NCBI RefSeq assembly: GCF_047948215.1
Contig: NC_134456.1
Span: 77,924,515 to 77,988,514 of the forward strand
DNA length: 64,000 bases
DNA from: Lycorma delicatula
Taxonomy: Eukaryota > Arthropoda > Insecta > Hemiptera > Fulgoridae
Direction: 5' to 3'
This document shows positions 21,931 through 33,699 of this stretch, in pieces (within the stretch, counting starts at the first letter, position 1; each line of letters starts with the position of its first letter). Below the pieces are notes generated by a model. It did not search any database. It worked only from the letters and a program-made list of their open reading frames with translations, and was not told the DNA's origin. The position numbers and the translations under genes were made by a program.

Positions 21931-22234
21931 GATTAATAGCACTAAAGTCGGGGGAATTTTATGAAAACCTAATGAAAATATTTTTAAATATTGCTATGAA
22001 ACTTTTTAAAAGTCAATTAAATTAAAAAAAAGGAAAGTGCTACAGTATCGGACAAAACCCCTGCAACCCACCATGAAAGATGTAACGCCTACTAGTGAGC
22101 GGTTGGTACAAGGGTAACTACCACGACTACCACTGACCTAAATGACCGAAATGGTAAACAGTCATCCATCAGTTACTAAGATAGTAAACAGAACTTTCTA
22201 TATTTTAAATTTTCTACTACGTTTTTAAAAGCTG
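21931..22234. other. Spacer without recognised features
   Basis: Contains a moderately GC-rich bit at 22050-22150 with no identity that I can assign. Confidence 0.4.
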
Positions 22235-23165
22235 ACAACACAGTTGCAGGAATTTCCCGTCACGCGACTATTTATAAATGAAATATAATATTAATGACAT
22301 AATGAAAAAAATCCCACGTTACAATTACAAAACAATAATATTGGCTTGAGGTTAAAATCTCAAATCTTAAATCTGGAATTACTAAAAAAAAAGCTTCTAT
22401 TTCATCAACTTTAAATATTAAAATAATTTACAGCGCTCTTTGAAAATGTACAAATTGATATCTCACACGATCATGTTTGTTACTTTTTGCGCGAACCCCA
22501 AAATGGGAGTCAAAGTTCAATTATAAAAAAAAATTCTTTTAAACCCATGATTACATTAAAAAAGGAAAAGAAGAAATACGCTAAAAAATACGTGATTTTT
22601 GGTCGGGTGACCGCTTGATGGGTTTGGGGCTCCCAATTTAATAATTATTAATTTATTTGCGTAATTATACGACAATAGAAGAAACCACAATGAAAAACAA
22701 CCATCATATCGATCACAACAAATTTTCAGAGTATTTTTGTGGTGGGGGTGCGTTTTGCAAAAAAATCTTTTTTTCAAATATTGTTATTTTTTAATTATTA
22801 ATTAAATGTGCCTAAGAAAGATATGCCCTTAATTAGGCGAAATCTCGAAATACTGAGGGCGACCTTGCTCTATAGCCACACTCCCTTGAACTTTTAAGAT
22901 GAAAATCTAATGACATCAATGCTCCATATATAATCTGTTGAAGTTTGGTCAAAATCGGTCCAGTTGTTCTGGATATATAAGGTGATTTAGAGGCCAACAC
23001 CGAACACATGTACATAGGACATAATCACCTGGAAAATTTCTATCCGATTTTTTTGGGTTCCTTCGATGTCAAAAAATCAAGATCCGGTAAAAACCTCATA
23101 TGCCAAAATTTGACCGATTACAATAATTCCCCTTTTAGAGCTATAGCTCTGCTATGACGCTTTCT
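22235..23165 (-). repeat. Interspersed repeat family D, copy 2
   Basis: Inverted relative to 6795-7445 and sharing its landmarks (GTCACGCGAC end, CGAAATCTCGAAATACTGAG, TTGGTCAAAATCGGT, GGAAAATTTCTATCCGAT, CTTTTAGAGCTATAGCT). It is longer than copy 1 in the middle because of AT-rich extra sequence. Confidence 0.7.
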
Positions 23166-23547
23166 AAATGCTAAGGTAAATACAGTAATTATTTAAACAG
23201 TGAATTAATACTGGGAGTTGTATTTTTTTAAGTGCTAAAATTGTTATTTTAATATTTTTTGTTAATAAATTACTGTTTTCACACTATATATTTTTTCCGC
23301 TTAGTGCTGTTATTGTAAAAAATTCATTATTTCAATTTTTTAAACGTGAATCGTAATATTTTCATTACGTTACTTAAAAAATCAGTGTTTTCTTTAAAAA
23401 AAAACTTTCATAATTGTTTTTTATGAACTGTTTTAATTCTTTCTTAAAGGATTTCTCCAGACAATCAATCATATTTGTATCAGAATGATAAGCATTCAGG
23501 TTGAATCATTTTTTGAATTTAGTTCTATCAGTTTTAACTTTTCTGTA

Positions 23548-23552
<5 letters not shown>
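23166..23552. other. AT-rich spacer
   Basis: Nothing recognised. Confidence 0.45.

Positions 23553-23622
<70 letters not shown>
23553..23622 (+). repeat. Compound microsatellite (TC)15(TA)20
   Basis: Fifteen TC units (23553-23582) pass directly into twenty TA units (23583-23622), with no interruption that I can see. Confidence 0.97.
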
Positions 23623-23626
<4 letters not shown>

Positions 23627-24661
23627 ATCAATTAATTATTTCCTTTATGATTTATTAATTCAGAACAATAGGCTTCTATTATGCCCAATGTGTATACAAC
23701 GAGATCGGAATGCTATAAATCTTGATATAATGCAAATCAGATGAAGTCAACAACAATTAATTTATAGGCAGTCATACATTGACTGCTTTTAATACAGATG
23801 AACAGATATCATAAGAGAAGAGATACTTTATCTAATAAATATGTAGATTGAACCCACCGGATAGTTTATGATTGGAAGAGAAGATGTTTATCCCATAAAT
23901 ATAATGTCTATATAAAAATTTCTTTGTTCAAGTCAAAAAAGGGATTTTTTTTACGTTATATTCCATATTTTTACAATACTTATTAAATTTTTAAATGACT
24001 TATAAAATTAATTAATTAAACGAAAATTATATAAAATTGTAACTATTTCAAGTACGAATAGTTAAACTTGACTCACCATCATCACGTTTTAGTTTTTTTT
24101 TCTATACATACCTGTCTTTATCCTCTGGGTTTAATTACATTCCAGTTAGGAATGTAATTAAACTGCTTTGTGAGCTCAGATTTAATTTCTGCTAAATATA
24201 ACTGAATGTTATGTATTATTCGGCTCAATATGGATGTTTATTTTTGAGTACGTCTGTATCAAATTCATGAGTAAATTAAATTTCATCTCATTATATTAAC
24301 AACTTTAACAAGTTTAACATGGCTTTTACCGATAACTAAAAAAAGTACAATACGATATCATGTTACAATTTGAAAATAAAAGAAAATTTCAAACCATTTC
24401 GATTTAAAAAAAATCTTGAATTTTTTTTTAAACAAAACTAGGCTGAATATTTTGGATCGAATTAAGCCAAATAAATTACTGAAAAAAGAAATAATATAAT
24501 TGTTTGTAAAAATAAAGTTCTTGTATGTTTGGATTTCTAATGTTATTATTAACAATCTTGTTTAATAACTTACTTTTGTAATTATTAGCAATGCAGATGC
24601 AACTAATTATACAACTAAAAATAGTAATGTAGCCTTACAAATAGATAACTGAATAACAGGC

Positions 24662-24694
<33 letters not shown>

Positions 24695-25475
24695 CATTTA
24701 TTTAATCGAATTATATATCACGGTTATTTGGTTAACCAACTTTTACTATAATTTTAATTCTAAGTGTTTAAAATTATGTAGGTCTCATGTTTTATTAAAA
24801 TATTACATCTTACAATTTGTTTTGGGTGAAATCCAATTTTTGTTTTCACGCCATTATAGAACTGTTACTTTTAGTAGCAATAGTAAATAAAAGAAAGGGT
24901 TTTCCCTTAAATTTACTACAATTTGAAGCAATGTGTCACAGCATTCGCTTTTTAACTTTTTCCTGTGTGTGTATCAAGCTGTTTTATTATTTTAAAGTGT
25001 TACTCAGCAATCTGCAGCACTTTAACCCTATAAACTCTATTTGGCTCAGAAATACTATTTAATGGATGAAAACTATTCTTACCGTGTTTAAAAAGAATTT
25101 TATTCTTGTTATAAAGTTTAATGTGTCCCATGACTTTTAACTGCTAAACTTTCTCTACGTGTTACTGTTAAAATTGTTAGATGATATTAATTTATGATTT
25201 GCTGGTAGTTTTAAAGATTATAAAAATTGAATAAAAGAATCAGTTTTCTGAGGATTTGGATGTTAATAATTTATTAGCTAAATATAAATCAATAAATTTT
25301 ATAATACTACATATATATGTCAGCTGTAAAGTTTCTGGTATTGGATTTTATAATGGGTTTTTACTTATTTTGGAAAAAAAAATTTTTTGTCATAATTATG
25401 AAAAGCATATTAAAGTAAATTGAATAATTATTATAATCAGCGTAAATAACATTGACATTTAAATAAATTTAAAAA
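23623..25475. other. AT-rich stretch without recognised genes
   Basis: Includes a TA microsatellite at about 24662-24692 and the hairpin at 24129-24163. Open runs at 24358-24555 (minus) and 24817-25062 (plus) are AT-driven and lack motifs. Confidence 0.45.
24129..24163. other. Perfect 15-bp inverted repeat
   Basis: 24129-24143 pairs exactly with 24149-24163 around the loop AGTTA. It lies in gene-free DNA; no T-run follows that would suggest a terminator. Origin unknown. Confidence 0.85.
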
Positions 25476-26098
25476 ATGTGATGTGGACACCACATGACTT
25501 CCTTTTACTCTATTAAACCACATATACACAGTTTTTTAAAATGAAAAGTACATACAATTTTATTTTACTAAAACTTCTGATTTTTTTCATTTCTTTTATT
25601 GTTATTTTTGGGTTATTATTTATTGTAATTTTTTTTTTACAATCACAGGTTAATAATTACTAAAAAAAAGAAATGAAATCGGAGTCGAACCGATGTGCTT
25701 TCCTCTTGCAAGATCCAATAATTCATTAATTAAAATTTTATTTGGCTATAACTCTGGAACCAATGAAAATAAGTAACACTTATGATATATCTTTGAAAAG
25801 CTTCCAATGGCGGCTTATTACTGCAGTTAAGAAAAAGTCAAGACATTTTTGGTCACGTCAATTGCAATCAAAAAGGGATGTGCACAACTAGATGCCACAG
25901 CAGTTCTAAATCCAAAATTTCAACATTCTACGGCTAATCATTTTTGAGTTACGCGAGATATATTTGTACGTACAGATATCACGCCGAAAATAATCAAAAT
26001 GGATTCAGGGATGGTCAGAATGGATATTTCCGTTGAAATCTGGAAACCGAAATTTTCCGAGATAACAATATTTCCTTTACTTCGTACAAGAAAGTAAA
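25476..26098 (+). repeat. Interspersed repeat family A, copy 2
   Basis: Same order of landmarks as 14928-15665, beginning TGTGATGTGGACACCACATG and ending ACTTCGTACAAGAAAGTAAA. It is about 115 bp shorter than copy 1. Confidence 0.82.
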
Positions 26099-26219
26099 AA
26101 GATACTTCTAAAAATCAGCAACTCTATACATCAAGAATTTTCGTTCATTAATTGAAATCAATGATTTTAGATTTTATAAATAATATATATTCCAAATTTA
26201 AACATATGATATTACTCAT

Positions 26220-27140
26220 TTTTTTTGTAGTTTGATTTTTCTTCAAATGCATATAAGTTTCATTAATATCATGGAGTACAACTTACTGATATTAAGAATA
26301 TAAGCATTACCAGTTACATAAACAACTTTTTTTCAACAAAATTTCAGGTTAGTTTGGTCGATATAACATATACAGGTTGATTCTACATTGAAAAACTGTG
26401 GAAAGTAATCGTTACGAAGAATAATTTTATTACTTTCCTGGCGGCGTCATATTACAACTTTATTACAAGAACGAAAATATGGTAATCAGTCAAAATTGGG
26501 GTACGGTTTTTTTTTTTTAATTTCTCGATGTTTCATAACCCAGGGACCCGAATAAATAAAAAAGTGGGAGCAATCTTTGTACGTACGTATGTATATGTGT
26601 TGGCGTGTTTGAAACTTAGTAACTTTTGACTGGATAAATTGATTTTAATGAAATTTTATATAGAGACTTGTGTATATGGGGTAATTTTTTGGTAAAATTT
26701 TGGGTCAGTATTTCCAGGGAAGTAGATAATATTTGGGGTCAATTTTCTCAAAATTTTGCAAATATAATACCATTAAGCTCAGTACATGCGTGTATGTTTA
26801 TCTTGCCATTTAAAAAAGTTTTTCCCCAAAATTTCGTCTTCCACAAAAAACGAAAAATGTTATCTTTTCACTTATTGAATTTTTTTTTGTCTTTCTAAGC
26901 ATAGTTGTAGTGCAAGTTAACCAAAAAAATTTAGGGGCAATAGTGTGGGTGGGGAGCCGATCAGTGTTTAAAAATATCGATTATTTTAAAAAAATTTTTT
27001 AAACTTTATTGATTTATTTAAACTTTTAATATTACACTAAAATTTTATCATAACCCCCAAAAAATTCTTAGGTGACTTTTTATTGGTTGCATATTTTTTT
27101 GTGAAATTTTGTTTAGTTTCTTCTATTTAACAGAGTAAAC
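26220..27140 (+). repeat. Interspersed repeat family E, copy 1 (fragmented)
   Basis: Two blocks here recur near 28560-28860: a TTTCAGGTTAGTTTGGTCGAT … ACAGGTTGATTCTACAT block (26343-26450) and a TATTACACTAAAATTTTATC … CCAAAAAATTCTTAGGTGA block (27030-27078). In between, 26560-26900 contains a noncoding stretch with GTACGTACGTATGTATATGT that looks like a repeat end. No frame was recognised. Confidence 0.45.
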
Positions 27141-27159
27141 GTAGAAAAATAAAAAAAAG

Positions 27160-27770
27160 TTGTTATGGAATGGAATGGAATGCAAAGTTGGCGGGAGTTT
27201 GCAAATTCTCCCTTCGGATTGCAGAGCCTGGACAGTGTCCCTTTATGCTGGGTGATTTTATCGGGCGTGTTTTTAAAGGTTTACTTTATATGACGGGTCT
27301 AATTTTTCAATTTTTGTCTTTATTTTATATTTTGATTTTAAGGACGGATTTAATTGTATTCCAATCCGTTGTTAAACCAGCGTTATCGAACCCATTTCAT
27401 GGGCCGACCGCGGAAGGCTAGGCTTTTGAAAACCTGTCCTCCCGACGTAATTCCCCTTCAGACCGTCCACTGTAGTCCTTTCGGTGCTAACCCTACATAG
27501 GCTAGCAGGAATACGCAACAACGGGGCACTAACTATATGGAGGGAGCAATGCGTCCCCTTCTCCGGAGGAGTCGCAATTACTGATTTAAACTTATTTAAT
27601 TGTAACTTTAAGGGAAAGTTTGAGTAGAAGCTCTTCACCACTTCTTCGTTGGCTGCCCTTCAGGACGCATCTCTGCTGGGCTCTTTCTCGGACTCCCGTC
27701 CGGGACGTTGGGTCGCGTAGACGGTCTTCTATCTTCTTCTTCTCCTTCCGATGACCTCTTCGTTCTTCAA
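27160..27770 (-). mobile_element. GC-rich islet, probable 3' end of an unclassified retroelement
   Basis: About 600 bp of much higher G+C than its flanks, bounded on the left by a short pentamer-like run TGGAATGGAATGGAATG (27166-27182), the kind of simple-repeat tail some non-LTR elements carry. An 89-codon minus-strand run (27641-27372) has no recognised domain. Orientation is inferred from the tail. This may be untranslated sequence of a retrotransposon; the family is not known to me. Confidence 0.35.
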
Positions 27771-27833
27771 AAAGTTGTTAGAAGATTATTATGTAGATGG
27801 GGAGCAGAAAAAATTCAAAAAATGCTTTTTTTT

Positions 27834-28572
27834 AATTAGGTAAATTTCATAAGAAAGCTACCTATTGTAATGGGTACCATGATTCGACTTCTGGAATTTT
27901 ACGATGTATCTTCGCGTTTCACATCCCCCAGACCCCAAAACCACCGTCAGCTCAAAAGTTTATATATATATATTTCACTTTCTTGTGGACAAGATAACTG
28001 CCGTCATTTCACGATAATCACTTTCAAATTGTTCCCTAAAAATTACTCAACCCAAAAAACTCGGTGGAGTTTGTTAACGGTCAAAATCGCACCATGGGGG
28101 TGGAGTGGCTTTTTCGAAAAAAAAAACAAAATATTTATTAAGTAAAATATCGAATTCGTTTAAAGTTCATACTATTATTTGAATAAGAACCTAAAACTTA
28201 TTTAAAATTAAAGATTTTTGATATAACCAACCATTTGACCAGGTGGAAAAAATGGGTTTCGAAGACGAAAAAATCATACCTCCCTTAATAGCCACAGCAG
28301 TTTAAAATGGTCGGTATTCCTCTAAACATTATCTAAAACCTTTTTTGTCTGAAACAATTTTTGATTTGACCAACTCTAACGGCAAGGGATGACCAAAATA
28401 TTTCTGAAATTGTAAGATGGGGCTTGTCGTATTCTAAACATGTGAAACTTTTTTCACATGCAACCATTGTCGTATTGAGTAAATTTGAAGTTTCTTAACT
28501 TTAAGGTGATTTTTTTTATTCCCTACTTAACACCGGTGAAATCTACTTTCCGGCGTGCCGAAAGGGATTTTA
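27834..28572 (+). repeat. Interspersed repeat family B, copy 1
   Basis: It shares with 56967-57737, in the same orientation: TTTCATAAGAAA, CCTATTGTAATGGGTACCAT, GATTCGACTTC, CCACCGTCAG, TCGCACCATGGGGGTGGA, CGGCAAGGGATGACCAAAAT, GGGGCTTGTCGTAT and CACCGGTGA. An open run at 27870-28145 falls inside and is not conserved as a protein. Confidence 0.82.
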
Positions 28573-28860
28573 TTTTTAAACTTTTTTTGGTTTATTTAAA
28601 TATTTAATGATAATTTTAACATAAAACTTCATCATAAATTACCTCCAGGACAAAAAAACTTAGATCATTTTTTTTCATGTTTCATTATTTTCTCCCTACA
28701 TAAGAATAAATATCAGAAACGTATTGCAACTTTGTTGTCATCTTATTTTCAACTAAATTTCCGTTTAGTTTTGTTGATGTGAAGATATATATAGGTTGAT
28801 TCTCCATAGCCAAAATTTAGTAAATGATTATTATGAAGAACAATTTATTAATAGTCTAAA
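28573..28860 (+). repeat. Interspersed repeat family E, copy 2
   Basis: Matches the two blocks listed for copy 1 (an AACATAAAACTTCATCATAA block and a GTTTAGTTTTGTTGATGTGA … ATAGGTTGATTCTCCAT block), here lying next to one another in the opposite order from copy 1. Confidence 0.45.
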
Positions 28861-30208
28861 AAACGCTTCGGTTTCCATTCTTCTGTGGGATTTTCCGTAG
28901 AAATTTATATCTTGAAAACGGACTGAGGTATTTTAATGAACTTAGGTATACACTTTTACATAATTATCCTTTTAAAAGTAATGTAATAACTCTTTTTTTA
29001 AATTTCATTTTGGTGGAAATATTAATTTTTCTCATTACCAAAATAATAATGAGCTCTGCTAAACAGTTATTGATAAAATAAATTAGAAAACAAATTTTTT
29101 TGTTTCTTACGTCTAGTTAATTTGTTATTTAATATTTATTACTATTATTTATCTGTTTTCATTTATTTAATTTTATTACATATTTACTTTTTCCGTAGTA
29201 TGTAGTGATGATAATTATTAGTAATCGAAATGACTATATAGTTTTAGTTTTAAGTAAATTTTTTTTTTAATAGATTTTATACGTAATCTTATTTCATAAT
29301 TAATTAACAAATTGGTAAATAAAATAAATATTTATGATTATTTTAATGGGAAAGGACACTCTTCAAGAATTAGAAAATAAATATTTTTAAATTAAAAATA
29401 TACTATATTTTTTTTAAGGGAAGAATAAAAGCATAAATTTTTTTATTGTAATATAATTTTCGTAAGAAAAAACTGTACCTTTCAAAATATTTTCGATAAC
29501 TTGTTTACTTTGCTTAAATTATAACCTTAAAACACTTTTAATCTAACTAGGTTTACAACTAACTTTTTCTCTATAAATTACGAGAGGAGAATGGTGATTA
29601 TAAGGCTTCAAGTTTTTTGTCGCTAAATCTAATAAATTAAGGACATTTTAACTTGGAACGGTGAGATAAACAGATAATAAAACGTACGTAAAAAATCCTG
29701 GAAGCGTTCCCAGTCAGCGTAAGAACTTTAAAAGAAAAGTAGCAATCTATGGCTGTAGTTCAGATCAGAAAGGAATTAAAATCAACAAAAAACTGCGTTA
29801 ATAAAAAATGTTTATTTCTTTTTGCTACTAAGAACATTTATTTTGTATAATAATTAGTATTATTGTTGTTGATTAATACCTACAATTATAATTAAATTAC
29901 CTCTTTTTCTTATTATTTTTTATATTTGTATTCAACACTAAACTTTAGTGTGTATTAAATCAAACTCCGGCTAGATACTAAATTTTTATTATCTACAAAT
30001 AAAAACGACTGATATATAATAAATCTTATACAACAACAAAAATATGTGTCATTGCCAAAAAATCATATTTACAGAAGCCATTATATCATAAAATCAGATG
30101 ATTAAATAATGTCGTTGATAAATAATTTTGTAAAACTGTTACCTATGTTGGAGCCTGTACGGTTTACACGTAAGACAACGATCTGGTATTGTTTCTTTCT
30201 CTATATAT
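28861..30208. other. AT-rich stretch without recognised features
   Basis: No coding frame, no repeat ends. Many A/T runs. Confidence 0.45.
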
Positions 30209-30655
30209 ACAAGGTGCCCTGGGATGATTCTGCTAAACTTCATGGCGTATTTCTCTTGTTAAAATAATAAAAGGATTCATATTAACAAACACTTTTCCGA
30301 AAACGCTTCGTTAGCAAGTTATGGCTAGTGAAAAATTTCGCCCCGATTTCTGCTTTTCTGCTGAAATTACACTCTATTTCGGAGAAAATAATGGTGATAC
30401 AGTTCTGAGACTCATTTTTTCAGAATATTTCAGTTCAAAAATCGTAATAAACCAGTCAATTCGCCTCTTAATTTACCTTCCTAGAATTTCAGTAAGGCTT
30501 AATTTCAGCGGAGGAGCAGAAATCGGGGTGAAATATTTCACTAGCTGTAACTCGCTACCCATGCGTTTTCGGACCTATGTTTATATGAACTTTTCATTAT
30601 TTAATGAGAGAAATATGGCTCTGAAGTTTAGCAGAATCCTCTCGTGACACTCTGT
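30209..30655. mobile_element. MITE with long terminal inverted repeats
   Basis: The left end ACAAGGTGCCCTGGGATGAT and the reversed right end ACAGAGTGTCACGAGAGGAT start arms of about 190 bp that stay similar throughout (TTCTGCTAAACTTCA, TATTTCTCT, CCGAAAACGC, GCTAGTGAAA, CACCCCGATTTCTGCT). TA-rich flanks (TATAT) on both sides could include a TA or short duplication. A 108-codon plus-strand run (30321-30647) is a by-product of the palindrome. The ACA-GGGTGTCC type of end is widespread in insect nonautonomous DNA elements. Confidence 0.82.
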
Positions 30656-31394
30656 ATATATCTTGTTCTGTACTGATACTTCTTTTATTGTGTTTCTTCA
30701 GTGATGAGATAGCGGTTTTCGATATTCATCTTCTTATGTGTGTTGTGGGCTTCCGTCAAAAGGAGAAACTGTAAGAAGCGGGGTACAAGCTGACAACCAA
30801 TGGATTCCAACGCGTGCAATTTTTTAAATGGCGGCACCGGGAGCGTCAAAAAATGAATTTCAGCAAATTTTTCAGATACAGTAGCCTTTTGGCCGCCTGC
30901 ATATAATTTTTTATTATTTACAGTATTTTTTGCTTAGTTTTTATTACCTAAATATTTAAAATATGTTAAATATGGAGCATAATTTTCGAGTAACCGATTA
31001 AGTACATAATCGATTACTTTGTTTGCTTTTGGATGACCTAATTATAAAATGGTATATGAAAGTTTGAAGTTTATTAAAATTCTGTAGGTTTTTTGTGAAG
31101 TTAAAGTATTGTTTAGTTAGTTTTCCGTGTAAAAGTACAGTGTAAAACCGTTATTGAAAAGAGTTGTTATGGATGCCACTATTATAAGAGCTAAAAGTTA
31201 TTCTTTTTTACTGTAAACGCGCAGTTTACAAATTCATCAGATATATGGAAAACTACAACTGGATCATAAATAATGCATAAAAAACAGTGCAGGGCGCATA
31301 TCACCTGCACATTTTTTATATACCTAAAAAAAGGTTATAAAAACATAAGGATCAGTCCATAATGATCCGCCGTTATAAACGATATTTTAATAAT
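30656..31394. other. Spacer without recognised genes
   Basis: A slightly GC-richer part at 30770-30900 has no clear frame. Confidence 0.4.
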
Positions 31395-32330
31395 AATACA
31401 AATCTTGTAATAACATCAGTTTTTAACATAGTTCCTTTGCTTTTCAAAGAACTTCTTCAAAAACCTGTTTAAAACTGTTCGACAAGATCCTTTGTGCCTT
31501 CCAAAAAAAAAAAAAAATGTTTGAAATAAGCCAGGCATGCACCATTTCCTTCAATTCTTGACTGTAAATAATCAAAGGCCTCTTAACCTCTCTTTGAAGG
31601 TGATAGTCTGAAGGAGCGAAATCAGTACTTTACGGAGGGCAAGCCAATATATTTGGACTAATTATTGATTTTCTGGAGGAATTTAATTGTGTTAATAGCA
31701 GTATGCAGACGGGCATTGCCACGCAACCAAACTGTAGCTTTCAACAGTTAGACAAAAAATCTAACATAAATTTTCCTGCTGAAGGTTAACTTTTTAATTT
31801 TTTTCTGGTAGATGGTTGTGCATATTTTTATTTCATATTCTGCCATTTACTCTCTGATTCAAAATGGTAAGCCTGTGTTTACCAATATATGTTAAGTTCA
31901 TAAAAACGAGTTAAATATTGTTGGCAGATGTCCCAGGACATTTGTTTTTATGGCTTTTACAAGTATTTTGTGTCCCGACTTGGATAAACTTTATGAAATT
32001 AAGTTAAAATTATTTAGTAGGCAGACCCATTATTTATTTTTAAACCATTGCCACTTCATCAGCAAACGCTAGCCTGTTTTTAGAATTATGATATTTATTC
32101 ATTCAATGTCGTCGTCAGTTGTAACTGTGGACAGGCGTACAGCTCCTTCTTTAATACTTATGCGATTATTTTTTAATTTTACAATCCTCTCACAGACACT
32201 TCCTTGTGATAAAAAATTTGTCTGTGATGTTTACAACTTTGATAGATTTTGGCCTCTGATACACCTTCAAGTCAGAAAAACCGAGTTGATGAATCGTTCT
32301 CACTTTTGATTTAAACGGAAAGTGGAGCTA
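31395..32330 (-). pseudogene. Second mariner transposase, heavily decayed
   Basis: The minus strand starts near 32327 with APLSV-IKSENDSSTRF and SEAKI, the decayed version of the start seen in the copy at 346-1651. Near 31740-31540, WLRGNARLHTAINTIKFLQK, SFRLSPSKRG and EVKRPLIIYSQELKEMVHAW correspond to the second and third catalytic boxes and the tail. Stops and frameshifts occur every few dozen codons. A GGATAATTATTGAATCACAT stretch near 32471 resembles the inner part of the mariner right end, so the ends may be near 31370 and 32500, but I cannot fix them. Confidence 0.75.
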
Positions 32331-33284
32331 CTTAAGGTTAACTTAAGGTTACAACAATAAAACTGATTTATCGACTTCAAATGTGTGCAAAAATGTTAAG
32401 TCGGACACAGTGCGTAGCATTTGTATGTGAAAATGGCAATCTTACCAGCTGTAACAAATGGGAATATATTACGGATAATTATTGAATCACATTAGTGGAA
32501 ATAAAAATATCATTGAGGAAGATAAGAATAAAGGGAAACAAACGGGTTCACTCTAAAGCGCTCACATAAGTGTATATATGTGCATTTAACTTGTCTTGGC
32601 CAACTCTACTTTCTAAACTTTGATCAATAATACTTATTAATATTATTATTTCAAAGGAAATTTTGTTAATAAAATAATAGCGTTTAATTATGATTAAATA
32701 TTTAATCAACAAGTGGAAAATAAATTTCAATAAAAATATTCCTTGACTAATTTATTTAACGATTTCTGATTTATCGTCATTGAATCATGAAAAATTGTCA
32801 ATGATAAAAGGATATCTTTTATTATTGAGAAAAAATATTTTGTAACTTCATTGCGTCATTAATCAAGAGAGATGATAGTAACGGAAGATGTATTTAATTT
32901 TAAGTCCCCTTTTATGTTTTTTGTCCATGTGTCCATAAATCCAACTTTAGTTATTCTTTGTATCGCGCTAATTATTACAACTTACAAATATTAGAATTTA
33001 CTCGTATATATAACGTGCTGGTAATCTACAGATATCTATTTATTTATCTATCTACTAACCTTTATGCTTAATATTACCATAAAACATTATGTAAATTAGC
33101 CAATTTTTATTTAATAAAACGTGAGGTTTATAAGATTTTTTACCAGTATGAGTAGATCACGCCCGCACTTAAATAACCATTCAGCCACTCCCGCGTACAC
33201 AAAGGTTTTCTTTGTTTTACTAATGTGTAGCTGCAATCTGTTCAACTAGTGAACAATAAGGTATCCCCCCAGACATTCCCTAAT
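32331..33284. other. AT-rich spacer, may include the end of the decayed mariner
   Basis: No gene recognised. A 60-codon minus-strand run (32730-32548) is AT-driven. Confidence 0.4.
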
Positions 33285-33424
33285 GAGATGAGAATGATAT
33301 GTATGTCATGTAAATGAAGTATAGTCTTCTACAGATTCAGGTCGATCATTTCTGAGATCTGTGGTTAATTGAACCCCAACCACCAAAGTACACCGGAATC
33401 CACTGTTTGGTACTCACATCCGTA
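33285..33424 (-). mobile_element. SINE-2, 3' part, split by a later insertion
   Basis: This matches the 3' body of the full SINE-2 at 43500-43795: GTAAATGAAG, AGGTCGATCATTTCTGAGAT, GGTTAATTGAACCCCAACCA, CACCGGAATCCA, then ACATCCGTA, where the match stops. The missing 5' part resumes at 37398 (GTTCAAATCCGTAAAA), which gives a near-duplication around the break. Confidence 0.75.
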
Positions 33425-33662
33425 TTTGGTTTGCTTGGTATTTCTTCCGTCCACCATTCGGTCACCCTAAAGCATAAGACTCGATGTCTGTGCCACAAAC
33501 GGCTATTGAGTCTCGTAACAGTTTAGCGACCAGTGTCCTAAATAGCTCTTAGAGCTTACCTAACAGCGTGAGCAAACTAAGCGTGGTGCCATACACCACC
33601 GGCTTACGTGTCCTATATTGTCATATATTTACTAAAATGGGTAGGCGCACCCCGTCAACTAC
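33425..33662 (-). mobile_element. 3' end of an older non-LTR retrotransposon, interrupted
   Basis: GC-richer text directly left of the RTE-like insertion. Its right-hand continuation is 36973-37397. On the minus strand it would be the 3' untranslated end of that element, ending near the SINE-2 break at 33424. There is no ORF. Confidence 0.5.
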
Positions 33663-33673
33663 TAAAAATATAT
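33663..33673 (+). repeat. Target-site duplication (3' side) of the RTE-like element
   Basis: TAAAAATATAT, repeated exactly at 36962-36972, abuts the poly(A) (plus-strand T-run 33674-33695). Confidence 0.85.
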
Positions 33674-33699
33674 TTTTTTTTTTTTTTTTTTTTTTGTCT

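Noticed and set aside
21054..22045. A hAT element suggested by CAACCG…CCCACCGG and a later CAACCCACC stretch
   Set aside because: I could not find matching terminal repeats or an 8-bp duplication, and no hAT transposase motif was seen between.
23553..23622. A CRISPR-like or other regularly spaced array
   Set aside because: It is a plain dinucleotide microsatellite; no repeat-spacer structure exists anywhere in the window.
30321..30647. 108-codon plus-strand ORF
   Set aside because: It lies inside a palindromic MITE whose arms are noncoding; the protein has no recognisable features.
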